From positions 62,001-126,000 of the forward strand of contig MU404059.1 in the NCBI GenBank assembly GCA_022695795.1: a DNA stretch of 64,000 bases, given 5' to 3'. Source of the DNA: Biscogniauxia marginata (taxonomy: Eukaryota; Ascomycota; Sordariomycetes; Xylariales; Xylariaceae). The translations under genes were made by a program, and so were the position numbers. Below are positions 51,201 to 62,683 of this stretch, one piece after another (the first letter of the stretch is position 1; the number at the start of each line of letters is the position of its first letter). Under the pieces are notes generated by a model. That model was given only the letters and a program-made list of their open reading frames with translations, searched no databases and was not told the origin of the DNA.

Positions 51201-51795
51201 TGGGTAGACTGACAGGAGATACCATTAAGACTGTACAACAGTCCATCCGACAAGGTTTCCTGGATTGGTCCCCACGTCTCATGCTCGCCATGTACTCGTG
51301 CGAGATCCAAGCGAGCAGTAAGGCTTTTTTTTTTTTTTTTCCCTTCCCCCCTAATATTCCGTATCTAAAGTATAAGGGCAAAAGCTAACCTGAGATCTCG
51401 CAACAATCACAGCCGAAGTCCTAGGCCGAGTCTACGACGTGCTGACGCGGCGGCGGGGGCGGGTCCTGTCGGAGCAGATGAAGGAAGGGACGCCCTTCTT
51501 CACGATCCAGTCGCTGCTGCCGGTGGCCGAGTCGTTCGGCTTCGCGGACGAGATGCGCAAGCGCACGTCGGGGGCGGCGCAGCCGCAGCTCATCTTCGCC
51601 GGCTTCGAGGTGCTCGACGAGGACCCCTTCTGGGTGCCCTTCACCGAGGACGACCTCGAGGACCTCGGCGAGCTCGCCGACCGCGAGAACGTCGCCAAGC
51701 GCTACATGGACCGCGTCCGCCGCCGCAAGGGCCTCCTCGTCGAGGGCCGCCAGCAGAGGGTCGCCGCCGAGAAGCAGAAGACGCTCAAGCGGTAG
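48256..51795 (+). CDS. RIA1: Elongation factor-like GTPase 1 (Ria1/EFL1), 60S maturation factor
   Basis: Exons 48256-48318, 48378-49318, 49504-51317 and 51413-51795, with introns of 59, 185 and 95 bases, give 1066 residues, the usual length. The GTPase releases the anti-association factor eIF6 (Tif6) from late pre-60S particles in the cytoplasm together with the Shwachman-Bodian-Diamond protein. G1 is AHVDHGKT (26-33), switch I is RGITMESS, G3 is DSPGH and G4 is NKID. An acidic insert sits inside domain I ([21 protein letters not shown]), as in other EFL1 proteins. The EF2-like C-terminal domains end with SCEIQAS joined across intron 3 to [17 protein letters not shown], then [20 protein letters not shown] and the EFL1-specific tail [16 protein letters not shown]. 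Intron 3 has a 16-T run right after its donor. The last exon is markedly G/C-richer than the others, with G or C at nearly every third position. Confidence 0.97.
51325..51340. repeat. Poly-T run in EFL1 intron 3
   Basis: Sixteen T in a row begin eight bases after the exon end, within a 95-base intron. Confidence 0.9.
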
Positions 51796-53527
51796 AGGGG
51801 GGCTTTTCTGCTTTGCTTTGTCCGCGATTGATGGATGGATCGAGCAGGTAGGTGTTTCATGGGATGGGTCAGTTAGGTTGGCATGTGGTTCCTCGGGCAA
51901 GCGCTTTCGCGGGGAAAGAGAAAATAAATACAATAAAAAAAGGTAGATCAGATAGATGCCATGACCGGTGTGGTCTATCTAGGCTTCCTAAGGACATACA
52001 TAGTCTGTAGGTACGAAATAAATACCACGCTGTTTCTAGAGAGAAAGGAGGGCAGGGGATTAGTTTTCCATTTTGATATCATAGTCATACTACTACTAGT
52101 CCCTGAAACTTTACTTGAATCTCAAACTAAAGAGGGCCGAGGATACCTGATCGGGACAAAAAGGAAAATAGTAAAAACCGATGGCTTGAACGTGTATCAG
52201 TGTATGGCTAGTAATGGACCTGTACCGCTGGGAGATAATATATATATGTACATATACGCAAGTGGTGTCATCCTAGACTTCTACATAAGCACCTCTTCTA
52301 CTCACTCGCTAACTTCCTTCCTTGACTTATCATCCTCTACTATCCCGAGCCTCGTGGGGAGGAGGTAGATCATCGATGATTCTGAAAAAAAAAATTTCCT
52401 TCTTCTTCTTTTATAACCCCCGACTTTCCCCAGGAGACTCTTGTCGAGTGGGGAAGATAGCGATGAATAATTGAAGTAAATAATTCTTTTTTGCATCTTA
52501 GTCCCTACCTAGGTACTCTCTACTCTACTCTGCTTATCTGACCTCTCGGCTCCAATGACAACAGACAAGACAGCCTAGATAAACTTGAACCCAAACATAT
52601 CTTTTCTCCCGTCCCAATTCTTAGCTCACTAGATTATAAATTTTGAAATCTTATTTTGTTCATGTTATAGGCCCGAGGGCAACAAAAGAGGTAACTTCGA
52701 AACCCAACCCCTTTCCTGTTTTAGTACCCTATGCTATGAGACAATCGAAGATACAAGCATAATATGTTTTCTTCTTCTCTTTTCTTCATCGACACACGTA
52801 TCTCGATGGGGCATAGTTCCTGATCCCCGATCCCCTCCCCTGTTTCCCCAAAGTTCCCAACTCCAATTATATTCCGTTGAGGGTTTTTTCTTTTCGTTTT
52901 TTTTTTCTTTTTGGAAATGTGATGATAGATGAATACATCCTCCAGTATCTGTTTCGTTAGGTCTAACCCCCCACCCCAGGGGTCATCCCCATTCCCATTT
53001 TGTGAATTGGTAGAGCACCTCTCATTTAGTCTTTCCCTCTCCCGCGGCTACCTTACTCCCAGTTGTCTGACGTGAGATACCAGGTAGGTGGAGTAGTTGC
53101 GAGTTAGGTAATTGGGGCGGTGGTTTGCTATGTAGTTGATGTCTTTTTCTTTTGGATTTCTTTCGGATCCAGATTACCAGTTCGGCTAATCCGTTCTTTA
53201 GTATGATAAGGTGTATAGATAGGTGGATAGGTAGATAGATGTATGGTAATAATTGTTGCCCGGGTCTCCGTTGACCTATATACGGACCCAAAATAGGTAT
53301 TTGAACAAGTTATTCAATCACCCATCTTGGTAGAGATCCGGGCCCCGATGTCTCCTATGCACCTGACAATATGAGGCAATCAACAATGCCCCTCGGGTGC
53401 CGAGTCAGCGGATATTAGAGATAGGTATCGTGCTGCAGGGATGTTATGTTTTGCAGGATAGATAATCGCTGCAAGTGTCAGGGTTCGAAGGTCCCAATGT
53501 CGTCGTTTATAGTATTGTTCCACTTGT
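51796..53527. other. Convergent intergenic region between EFL1 and MKK1
   Basis: About 1.7 kb of 3' flanks of two genes read toward each other. Runs of T and A are common (52386-52398, 52896-52914), and GGTAGATAG-type repeats lie near 53221-53240. A 135-codon frame at 51961-52368 shows no coding character. Confidence 0.6.
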
Positions 53528-55395
53528 TTACTTCTTGCCTGCGTCGTCCCAGCCCCATACTTGCGAGAGGTATCTCTGCATGTTGACACGCTTCGTCCGC
53601 ATCTCCACCATCCAAGGATGTTCAAGCATCCTCCAGGGGCTTGCCCGGCGGGTTGGTTCCTTTTCAAGACTTTATTTACGATTAGCATCAGTATTTAGTA
53701 TCTATATATTGAATAGATGGTTGTATCGGGCCCGGGATGATAATAATAAACACTCACCAGCACTCAATGAAGTACTTGAAGCTGTCGCTCCAGAATATGT
53801 TGGCGTCCGGCTCATCTTTGAGCTTAGGGATTGGCTGGCGGACAATATACGTCAATAGATCTATTAACCCGGCCCTAGGCTGCATCTCGGTCCCGTCCGC
53901 AGGGAATGGAAATCGGTGCTGCGCGACTTCGAGGAGAGTGACGCCGGTGGACCAGACGTCCGAGGTGATAGTGTAGCTCTGGCCCGTGATACGCTCAGGT
54001 GCCATGTAATAACTGGTACCAATAAACGTATTCGCCTCGCCCTTTGTCCCGAAGTCACCCGAGACGCCGAAGTCACATAGTTTGACCTCGCCGTTACGAC
54101 AGAGTAGAATATTTGACGGCTTAATATCCCGATGGATAATCTTCTTGCTGTGAAGATACGTCAAGCCTCCGAGGACGCCCTCGGCGATCTTACCAAGAAC
54201 TTTCTCTCCGGTTCGGCCGCCGAGTCTCTTGACCTCCTTGTAGATGCTATCAAGGGATCCACCTTCGCAGAACTCCATGGCAATAGAGATGGTGGCTGTC
54301 GCAGGGTCGACGAAAGCTCCGTAGTAACGGCAGATGTGATCAGATGCGCATTCCTTGTTGAAATTGATTTCCCGGACGATCTGCTTCTTAACATCTGGAT
54401 CCGGGTTCGTCGTGATGACCTAGGATAGTATGTTAACCTAACAACCTCGCTCGCTTGTTGGGCGCAAGATGCTACCTTCAAGGCGAATATCGTCTTTCCC
54501 CCTTTCAATTGGCACCGCGTGACAGCACCACCAGCACCTTCACCGAGCCCACCAAGCTCAACTATTCTGTTCTCCATACTGGCTATTCGCCAGCCATCGT
54601 CGTCGAGGTCCTCTACATCGGCATTCCTTGCTTTCTCTAGGGTGAGCTTGTCGAAACTGGTCTCAAGCCCTTGCATGCTGCCGTCTCGTTCCATCCCGAT
54701 ACCACCCTCACTCCTCTCAGAGTAGATGGAGCCAACCGCGGATATCGGGTCCGGAGTGCCCTGCGGCCTGGAGCCGATACCATACTGTGACGCAAACGAG
54801 AGGGCAGAGAACTGGGAACCTGCAGATGTGGGGTTGCTAGCCCTTCCGTCGAGAGGCCCGAAACTGCCAGACCTCGAGTGTGCCGCACTGCTCTCACTCC
54901 CGCCGCTCGCAGAATGTCCGGTCTGAACGGTCGGTCGGGGTTGCTCATAGGGCGCGACAGTGCTACCCATGGGAGTAGCAACATGGACGGTGAGCTGAGG
55001 CCGCGAAGGTCCGCTAATTGCAGGGCCACCCACAGCTTTTACATTGGGCGAAGGAGGAATTGCTAGGCCCAATCTCGGCGTTCGACCACCACTCGGTCTT
55101 CCGCCACCAAGAGCAGGCCGAAGGGGCGCCGGGGAGGAGGACATCATGGGAATGGGAGTCGGGATTTGCGGCGGGGTGCTGGTAACCGAGGCGTTTGAGG
55201 CCTTCATCGTTGCAAAGTTAGCATCGCATGACGGAGCGGGGCAGATCACTTCCTAGGCCAGCGACGAAGCGAGGCACAAAGGGGGCTGAGAGATAAAGAA
55301 GAGAGAGAGAGAGAAAAAGAAAAGAGGAGATATGTCTCGATTACATTTTGCGCCACAGGCTCGGAGCCTTGAACAGAATTCTCGTGATCAGGCAT
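53528..55395 (-). CDS. MKK1: MAP kinase kinase of the cell-wall-integrity pathway (Mkk1/MkkA type)
   Basis: Exons 55345-55395, 54476-55201, 53758-54419 and 53528-53669, with introns of 143, 56 and 88 bases, give 526 residues. The N-terminal 225 residues are Ser/Pro/Gly-rich. The kinase domain has [14 protein letters not shown] (Gly loop), the catalytic Lys in FALK (K259), HRDIKPSN (D357), DFG (D375) and [24 protein letters not shown] is typical of the Mkk1/Pek1/MkkA class. The last junction restores [14 protein letters not shown] and the end WGWDDAGKK. The kinase should be activated by a Bck1-type MAPKKK and phosphorylate the Slt2/MpkA-type MAPK. Where most MAPKKs have S-x-A-x-S/T, this one reads GEANT, with a Thr two residues upstream (T384) and T390 kept. 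The small first exon ([10 protein letters not shown]) is inferred. Otherwise translation would start at the ATG at 55207-55209 or further inside. Confidence 0.95.
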
Positions 55396-57621
55396 TTTGG
55401 GCTAGTCGGGAGTGGTAGCTCAGCGAATGTAAGGCTCTGGTTGCCGCGGAGGCGGTCAAGCTGCTAGAGCACAAGTAGGAATAAAAGGGCCGAAGCGAGT
55501 GGTATGTGGGAAGCCGTGGAGGAGACTCGTTGAAGTGTTCTCGAATGGGTAACACAGCGGTGCAGGCAATATATTGGAGTGACGTACACTAACCACTATA
55601 TGGCAGAGATGCCCTATGGTTTTGCGGGGACGAAGACTGCGATATTCCTAGTAAAAAACAGAAGAAGAAGCATGCAGAAACGAGGGAGGGTGGGTGCTCA
55701 GAGAAGGATAATATCGAGGTGGTATCTGAATCAACAAGATATAGAGATGAAGTAAGAGAAAAGGTAATTAGTTGTTGGTGGAAAAGGAGAAGAGCAGTTG
55801 TGTGATTGCTTCCTGCCGCGTAGGACCTTTCCCCTCCGCAGTCTGCTCGTCTTGCGTCCTCGTTCACCTGTCTGGGAGTGGAGAAGACTGGGGGATGGAG
55901 GTCTTGGCCCTTGGGACCTGGACCTGTGGTGGACTTGGGCACGCAAGTGGTGCCGCCACAAGCCTGTGAACACTGCAAATCACCGACGGACCCAGCAAAG
56001 TACCTGCAGGGATGTCTTGATACTTCAGCGCCAAACCCTCACAGGATATGTGAGCAAGTCACTCCTCCCTGAGAATTGCATGTTTTTCGAACCTGGTAGC
56101 GACATTTGAAGGCACCGCACCACACTTAAGGTAGTAGGTAGTAGGTAGTAGGTAGTAGGTCCTAGTAATCCGGTGGGTCTTCTCTGGAGAGTGACAGACC
56201 CGGCCCGAGAGACAGGTAAACTAGACTAACTCATTAGTAGCTGTCAAGTGGACCGACGCTGTTTTGGATCTTGAGACAAGACAAGGCCTCTGGCGGCTAA
56301 CAAGTATTCCAAAGGGGAGGGGAACAAGTCTCGTCGCAGTTACAGCTAGGCGAGCAACGAGAACTACATTCACGCAGGTCGTAATCCGTAAAAACACCGC
56401 GCATCCGAGCAGGTGAAATGTGACTAGTCTGAAAAACAAGGGAGCAAGCAGCGCACTTGACCTCGACTTCGGGGGTGGGCCTTGGCTGCCTGCATCGAGC
56501 ATCGCCGGAAGAGAAGGGCCAGAGAGGCGCGCAAGGGGGTTGCGCTCTTGCGGCTATCATCTTCAAGGATCAATCGATCGCCAGCGAGCCAAGCAATTGA
56601 AATGCACAATATCTCCAGAGTCCAATGAATGCCCCTGGCCGCCACCTCGCCCTAGCATCATCGGTACATAGGTCTTTCTGCCAAAACTCCCCCCAGCTCA
56701 CCCCTGTTCCGGCGCTGGCACTGACTAGGTTGCAAGGCGGGATTGAGCTTGGGATTGGGATTTTGAATAAAATTGGACTTGTACGGTTGGCATGTCAGGC
56801 TGGGCAGGCTACTTTGCAATATTCTTTCCTCATCTGAACAGGCGAGGTTGTTTCGTGGTGTTAGACCAAACCGAGGTGCAGCTCATATGTCCCTAATTTA
56901 TGCCAGGCGCTTGCTCTGTTGCAGGTGCATACGATGTATGTACGTATGTGGTGTGCGCATCGTCCGTGGAACTGGCCAGTTGCAGCTCTCGTGCTCCCCA
57001 GGCGATGATGAACGATGCTCTCTCTACGTTACAACATGGGGGAGATGACAAACGGACCCCAAGGAATGATAGGTAATGCGCAAGGCTGCATGTAGGTAGT
57101 CATCTTGGGGTCCAAAGGATCGCGGCATGTCTCTGGGACGGGAACGATGCCCGACCATATTCGTTAGTCTAGTGATGCTGGGGCGGCTGACCAACGTGGT
57201 CGAATGACAGAACGCAAGCTCGAGGCATTGGGAGACAGCGGGTGAATAGGTGTTGGCCATTGGAAGTGTGAGATGTTGCAAGGATGGCGGAGGGACGTGA
57301 AACGAGCACAGCAACAGAATACAGGTGATAAGCCTGTACACTAAGGTTTGGTAGGTACACAAGTACCTACCTAAGGCCAAGTCCAAGCAGGAATAGGCGC
57401 GCGTCTATCTTCCCAGGCTAGCTTACTTCCTTGCTTCCCATTGGCTACTTCCTACCCCACATCAAAGACCCCTGTCACATCTCGATTATCTGCTACAACT
57501 TTTTTTTCTTCTTACCCTTGGATCGTGCTTGGTCTGTTCATGCTATTGATCCCAGCATCAGAACGAGTCCCAATCTGGACAGCCTATCACTTATCGCTGT
57601 AGCCAATATATCGATCTGGGC
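55396..57621. other. Intergenic region between MKK1 and DBP8
   Basis: About 2.2 kb between two divergent genes. The MKK1 side carries GA-rich leader sequence. A heptamer repeat lies at 56131-56160. Frames of 80-130 codons occur on both strands but carry no recognisable motif. The DBP8 side has ACCT motifs (57361-57373) and a T-run (57500-57508). Confidence 0.55.
56131..56160. repeat. Heptanucleotide tandem repeat (GTAGTAG)
   Basis: Four perfect tandem copies of a 7-base unit and two further bases, in the intergenic region upstream of MKK1. Confidence 0.95.
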
Positions 57622-59337
57622 ATGCCGTCGTCAGCGGTCACAATGCGTGCTGTTGCCGCGAACGACTTGGAACATGATGAACCGAGTTCAGCCTCGTCAT
57701 CGTCCCCGTCAGATGCAGGCAGATCAGACTCGGAGTCTGAATCCGATTCGCTCGACAGTGTGAATTCCCGCAAGAGGCGGAAGTTCACTACCAATAATTC
57801 CGTTCCTGCGGCTCCCCTATTTTTATCGTCGGTGAATGTACCGTCGAGGATCAAACGAAGGGCCGCTGCTGTTCCCGCTGCTGACTCCAAGTCCGCATCG
57901 TCTCCCGCGGACGCCCCGGTGAGCACTCGGGTAGCTGCCCCGGTCTCAGTCCCGGTTGATCGTGCTACGTCGTTCGAGTCGCTGGAGGTACGGCCGTGGC
58001 TTGTCCGGTCACTTGCCAACATGGCAATAAAACGGCCGACTGCCATTCAGAGGGAATGTATCCCCGAAATAATAAAGGGGAGAGACTGCAGTATGTGGTT
58101 CTAGGAACTGTCCTCTCTTTCTTGAAAATCGTTCATCTTTACTTATTGACTCCTGTGTTCTATAGTTGGTATCAGCAGAACAGGTTCAGGAAAAACCGTG
58201 GCGTTCGCTGTGCCTATCATGCAGAAATGGTCCCAGGACCCTAGCTCGATTTATGCCGTCGTTTTGACGGCAACACGAGAGCTTGCCCTTCAGATTTTTG
58301 AGCAATTTAAAGCCATCTCTTCACCCCAGGGACTGAAGGTAATCTTGATTACGGGAGGCGCTGATATGCGCCCACAAGCTATTTCCCTTGCACAGCGGCC
58401 GCATGTGGTAATCGCCACCCCGGGGCGATTAGCAGACCACATCCGTTGCTCGGGGGAGGATACCATTGCTGGGCTACGACGGGTCCGGTTCGTCGTCCTA
58501 GACGAGGCGGACCGTCTCCTGGCTGCAGGTGGTCCGGGAAGCATGTTACCTGACATTGAAGAGTGTTTAGGCGTTCTTCCTCCTTCTACGGAGAGGCAGA
58601 CGCTGCTTTTCACGGCTACTATTACCCCTGAGGTACGGGCTCTAAAAGACTTGCCCCCTAAGCCTGGCAAGGAACCTGCCTTTCTCTGCGAGGTCGACAC
58701 GCAGCGGCTCGCCGTCCCGGACTCGCTGCACTTGATGTACCTCCAGGTCAACGTCACACATAAGGAGTACTATCTCCACGCATTTCTCCTCACTGAGGCC
58801 AACATCGAAAAATCGGTGATCATATTCTGCAATCGCACGTCGACGGCGCAGTATCTCCATCACCTCCTAAGGTTACTTGAGCACCGCGTCACCTCCCTTC
58901 ACTCGAAGCTGCCGCAGCGCGACCGCACGGACAACCTAGGGAGGTTCCGGGCTTCGGCGGCGCGGATCCTCGTCGCCACCGACGTCGCCTCGCGTGGTCT
59001 AGACATACCCGAGGTGAGCATGGTGGTCAACTATGACGTCCCGCGAGAGCCTGACGACTTCGTCCATCGGGTCGGTCGTACCGCCCGAGCTGGGAGGAAG
59101 GGCGACGCCGTCACATTCGTTGGGCAGCGAGACGTGGAGCGGATCCACGCCATCGAGAAGCGCGTGGGCGGCAGAGAGATGGAGGAGTGGAAGGAGGAAG
59201 GCGTGAACCTAGAGACCAGGTTCATTCGCGATCACATGAAGGAGGTCGGTGAGAAGAAGAGGGAGGCGCTACTGAATATTGAGGAGAATAGGGAGGTTGG
59301 GGGCAAGAGGAAGCGGCAGAAGCTTCGGTTGGGATGA
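57622..59337 (+). CDS. DBP8: DEAD-box ATP-dependent RNA helicase Dbp8
   Basis: Exons 57622-58090 and 58166-59337, with a 75-base intron, give 546 residues. After a Ser-rich acidic N-terminus (about 110 residues) comes the Q-motif region [14 protein letters not shown] with [10 protein letters not shown]. The intron splits the sequence just before motif I, SRTGSGKT (160-167). Further motifs are PGR in [19 protein letters not shown] (DEAD 269-272), motif III as [28 protein letters not shown] and [11 protein letters not shown]. The C-terminus is basic ([12 protein letters not shown]). FTAT in place of SAT and SRTGSGKT are shared features of Dbp8/DDX49. Dbp8 works in the nucleolus in 18S rRNA processing with the cofactor Esf2. 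The start is the first ATG of the open frame. A second ATG eight codons on (57643) is possible. Confidence 0.96.
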
Positions 59338-60226
59338 TATTTGATAGCATTGCTCAGGGGGCTCACCAGAAGACGTTGTATACACAAATGGATGAATTGA
59401 TGGACCATTAACTCACACCCCCTCCCATATACCCCAATCCCCAATCAATACTAAGCTAGATTCGCGTCACGCGTTTCGCCTTGATATCGAATGCCCACGA
59501 GACTACCTACCGAGGTGGTTGCACAGCGTCAGGGGTAGATCATAGCTAGCCTAATCGCTTATATATATAGAAATAAGCTTATGCAGATAAGAACCCCTCC
59601 CTCCAAACCAGAAAATCCCCGAGGGGTTGTCAGCTTAATGAGCCCAGCTTGCCATGTGGCCCCCCAGGACTTCCCGAGCCCTGAAGGAACGCACATGCGT
59701 CAAGCCACCACAGGAGCACTTTCCTAGTTGGGGCAATGTGCAGGAAGGAAGAAACCCGATATGGGAATGGGGGAATATATTATGGTCTATATCACAAGGC
59801 TGCGGGAATAAAAGATACGTAGAAGTTTCACCTATCTATGCTAGTTAGGTCACATACATACACGCGTGGGCAATGTGCTGTTTCGTCTGTCTACGGCCTC
59901 ACGTCAGATCTACCTACAATAGGGAAGGCAATTTAGATGAGGCCTTGGGGAATTGAAAGCACATAGAACTGACTAGGTAACGCTTCCTTCTTTCTGATTA
60001 GGAATGTGCCCCTCGGTATATATGTCAGATTAGTTAAGATATAGAAGGCCGCGGCGTAGCCTTATCTCACGAGATGAATGGCTGATGAGGAAAGAAAGGA
60101 AGAAAAATAATACGGCACTTGTATTAATACTTTTCTGTATGGTTGAAGATGCATGTTATGTTTGAGATTCCAAATAGAAGGGAAGTAAGCAGATATATAA
60201 CCCATCTGGATATATAAAGTAAGAAA

Positions 60227-60247
60227 GAGAGAGAGAGAGAGAGAGAG
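60227..60247. repeat. GA dinucleotide repeat
   Basis: About ten tandem GA units in the gene-poor region downstream of DBP8. Confidence 0.9.
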
Positions 60248-61122
60248 CGTGAGGAGATACCTAGTAGGTATAACGAATAGCCGTTTAAGGGATACCGAGT
60301 GAGTGTGATTTGGGCTGGCTTACCTTTTTTACCTACAATAGTAGAGGGAGCACAGGACTTAGCTAGGGATCCTGTATTAACACGTGTGAACCATGTAAGT
60401 GAACCATGTAAGCAGTAACAAGAGGCGGCTTATATTCGCCGTTTTGGGTTGACATACCTAGGGGGTGGAGTGGGGTGAGGTGGATAGTGGTGTAAGCCGT
60501 GTTAGTAGGAGACTGACTGCCTGTCTCCTGAATGGCACGACACCCTTTTCTCCATTACGTTCATCGTTTTTCACTCCGGCATACCCCGTCTGCCACGACG
60601 CAGCTGTTTGGAATCAGACGATCCAGCCGGGCAGATTGGCGGCGCTCGTACCTAACCATCGTACTCGAACGGGAGGACTAGACTCGAGAAGGATGCTATA
60701 CCCCCCTTCTCCCCCCCGCCCCGTATCTGACATAAGGACGAGGCACACACCTACCCTTGCCTATCTAGATTACCCTCCCCGATCCAATCCACGTCCTCGG
60801 AACCCCTTGGCCCTGGCATCTTATCCATTGGCTCGATCGCTAGATTGAAAAAAGGAAAGAAGCCCCTCGACGGGGTCCCCCTTAGAGCTAGCCGAAGGTA
60901 AGACAGACAGGTACGTTGGACCCAGAGCCGTGGGCCTGGGCTGATGGGAGGAGAGGAGAGAAACAACGGACGAAGACGCCACACCACGTCTGACATGGGC
61001 TGGCCGGCCGGCCGGCTGGATTCATTCACCCTGGGTGGTAACCTCGGGTTACTGGATTATGTGTGGCTAGTGTAGTCTACTCTGCTCTACTCGATCCTCC
61101 TGCAGAAAGCTAGGTAAGTAGG

Positions 61123-61142
61123 TACGTACGTACGTACGTACG
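61123..61142. repeat. TACG tetranucleotide repeat
   Basis: Five tandem TACG units, directly preceded by AGGTAAGTAGG-type sequence. Confidence 0.9.
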
Positions 61143-61745
61143 TGGACGGGTAGTTGATGGCTACCGGATTAGACAGGAGGACGTCGCTCTCGGGCCAACT
61201 TACAACTCGTTAGTCCGCTCGAAGGGAGTCTATTTGTTTTTTGTTTGGTTTTTTTCAAGGTAAATCGAGGAAACTGGACTGTGCCACCATGGACGATAAA
61301 GGGAAGAACTAGGCAGGTATCGTACGGTACTTGTGGCTGTGTACACAATCCGGACGAGATGAGGACAATGTAGTTTAGATAGTTTCTGTGCGAAAGCGAG
61401 AAAATGCGTGATATACACTAGTAATTACGCATCCGAATCCAGAAGGGGGAAGGGGGGCCACGTGTGTAGCCTTGTCCTGCCCTGCTCTGGTTTTATTGTT
61501 TATGTCCACGGGCTGACTAGTATCCGAGCCCATGGGTGTGTATGTTAGTTGGTATACCTGGGGTAGGTAAGTACCGTCCCGGTTTGTGCCCTGCCCTTCC
61601 TCCCCACCCTGCCTTGCGCTATCTCGCGCGACCCCAGCGAACCCGAACTCCCGGGTGCGAACTGGCCCGTGACTTTTATGCTGCTCCCTAGCCCTTTTTA
61701 CTGGGCCTACTGGTGTTGCGTGCGTACTCAACTATTTAGAATCAG

Positions 61746-62683
61746 GTGGCAAAGAGTTTAAATGACGACAGTTCGTTATCAGATACACTTCGGATATCGG
61801 ATGGTGAACTAATAGACTTCTGCCGTGGCTGTGGGCCGCCCGCGTTCCTGAGTCACGAACCTTCTGGAGCATATGAGCTCGGCATTCCGAGCTTATTGTC
61901 AGTGCGATCTTTCTTTCGCATGGGTTATTGGATGATCCATCGTGTTGGTGAACCCTCGAACTTATTAGTCTCACGGTGCTAAACTTTATTCACTTCGCTT
62001 TTTAGTTATTTGGCCCCACGTGCTCGGTGGATTGAGCTACAGTATGAAGGTATGTATCAGTGAGATGGCAGTAGAGTTGATATAAATCGAACCTAATCTC
62101 GATGATGGGCTTTCTAATGTTCTTACGCATTACCACCTATGTATGAGCCTAGGCATGTAACTGAGCAGACGTGGATCAACTTTGTCAACAGACGTTTTAA
62201 GCCGTGCGCCCGTACGAGCCGTCGATCCGAGAAAAATCGACAAACCCGTTCACTCAGAATTCGAACGATTCGGAGACGATCGGCTTTTGTATAAGGCCGA
62301 GTTGACGATATCGGCGCTAATTCGCAGCGGGATAAAATTCAATGTATACCAGACCTACGGTACAGTCGAGTTCTTTCAATATAAGTCGAACCCCACAACT
62401 AGGGCGTAATGGATACGATCAACAGCGGTAGTAGAAGACGGGATCGGATCAGTCGGAGACAACACGGCAGGCCAGGTAATTAGGTAATCAGGGTATAATA
62501 CCGAATTCCCGTGGCTATAACACCTACCCCGAAGTTCCAGTAAATCCGGTTGATCTTCGCCGGTATTGGCTTGAGGCTTTATCGCATCAAATTGCTCTCT
62601 CGTTAATGATCGCTTCCCCTGATCTCCCCGCTAGACGTCTCCCTAAGGCGATCTTTGGTGATAAGATCCGGGGGCGCCATTAG
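61746..62683 (+). CDS. Tentative multi-exon gene or gene remnant, function unknown
   Basis: Three open stretches join in frame across splice-like sites: 61746-61897 (donor GTCAGT), 62006-62049 (acceptor TTTTTAG, donor GTATGT) and 62192-62409 (acceptor CAACAG). This gives about 137 codons to a TAA. Alternatively, exon 3 could end at about 62343 (GTATAC) and join an open stretch that starts about 62491 and ends with a TAG at 62681-62683. The encoded segments include ELIDFCRGCGPPAFLSHEPS, YLAPRARWIELQYE, DKPVHSEFERFGDD and NPVDLRRYWLEALSHQIAL. I do not recognise the protein. There is no in-frame ATG at the 5' end, so either an upstream exon is missing from this model or the gene is broken. Chance assembly cannot be excluded. 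Confidence 0.3.

Larger units (their letters stand above)
59338..61745. other. Gene-poor region downstream of DBP8
   Basis: About 2.4 kb with no recognisable gene. It starts with the 3' flank of DBP8. A GA repeat (60227-60247), a TACG array (61123-61142), a GGCC-rich patch (61009-61018) and ACCT/AGGT motifs are the visible structure. Confidence 0.5.

Noticed and set aside
51421..51933. 170-codon minus-strand frame
   Set aside because: It is a shadow of the G/C-rich last exon of EFL1, where stops are rare in any frame.
55408..55470. tRNA-like start (GGGAGTGGTAGCTCAGCG)
   Set aside because: It resembles an A box, but no B box or acceptor pairing follows at the right distance, and it lies in the MKK1 leader.
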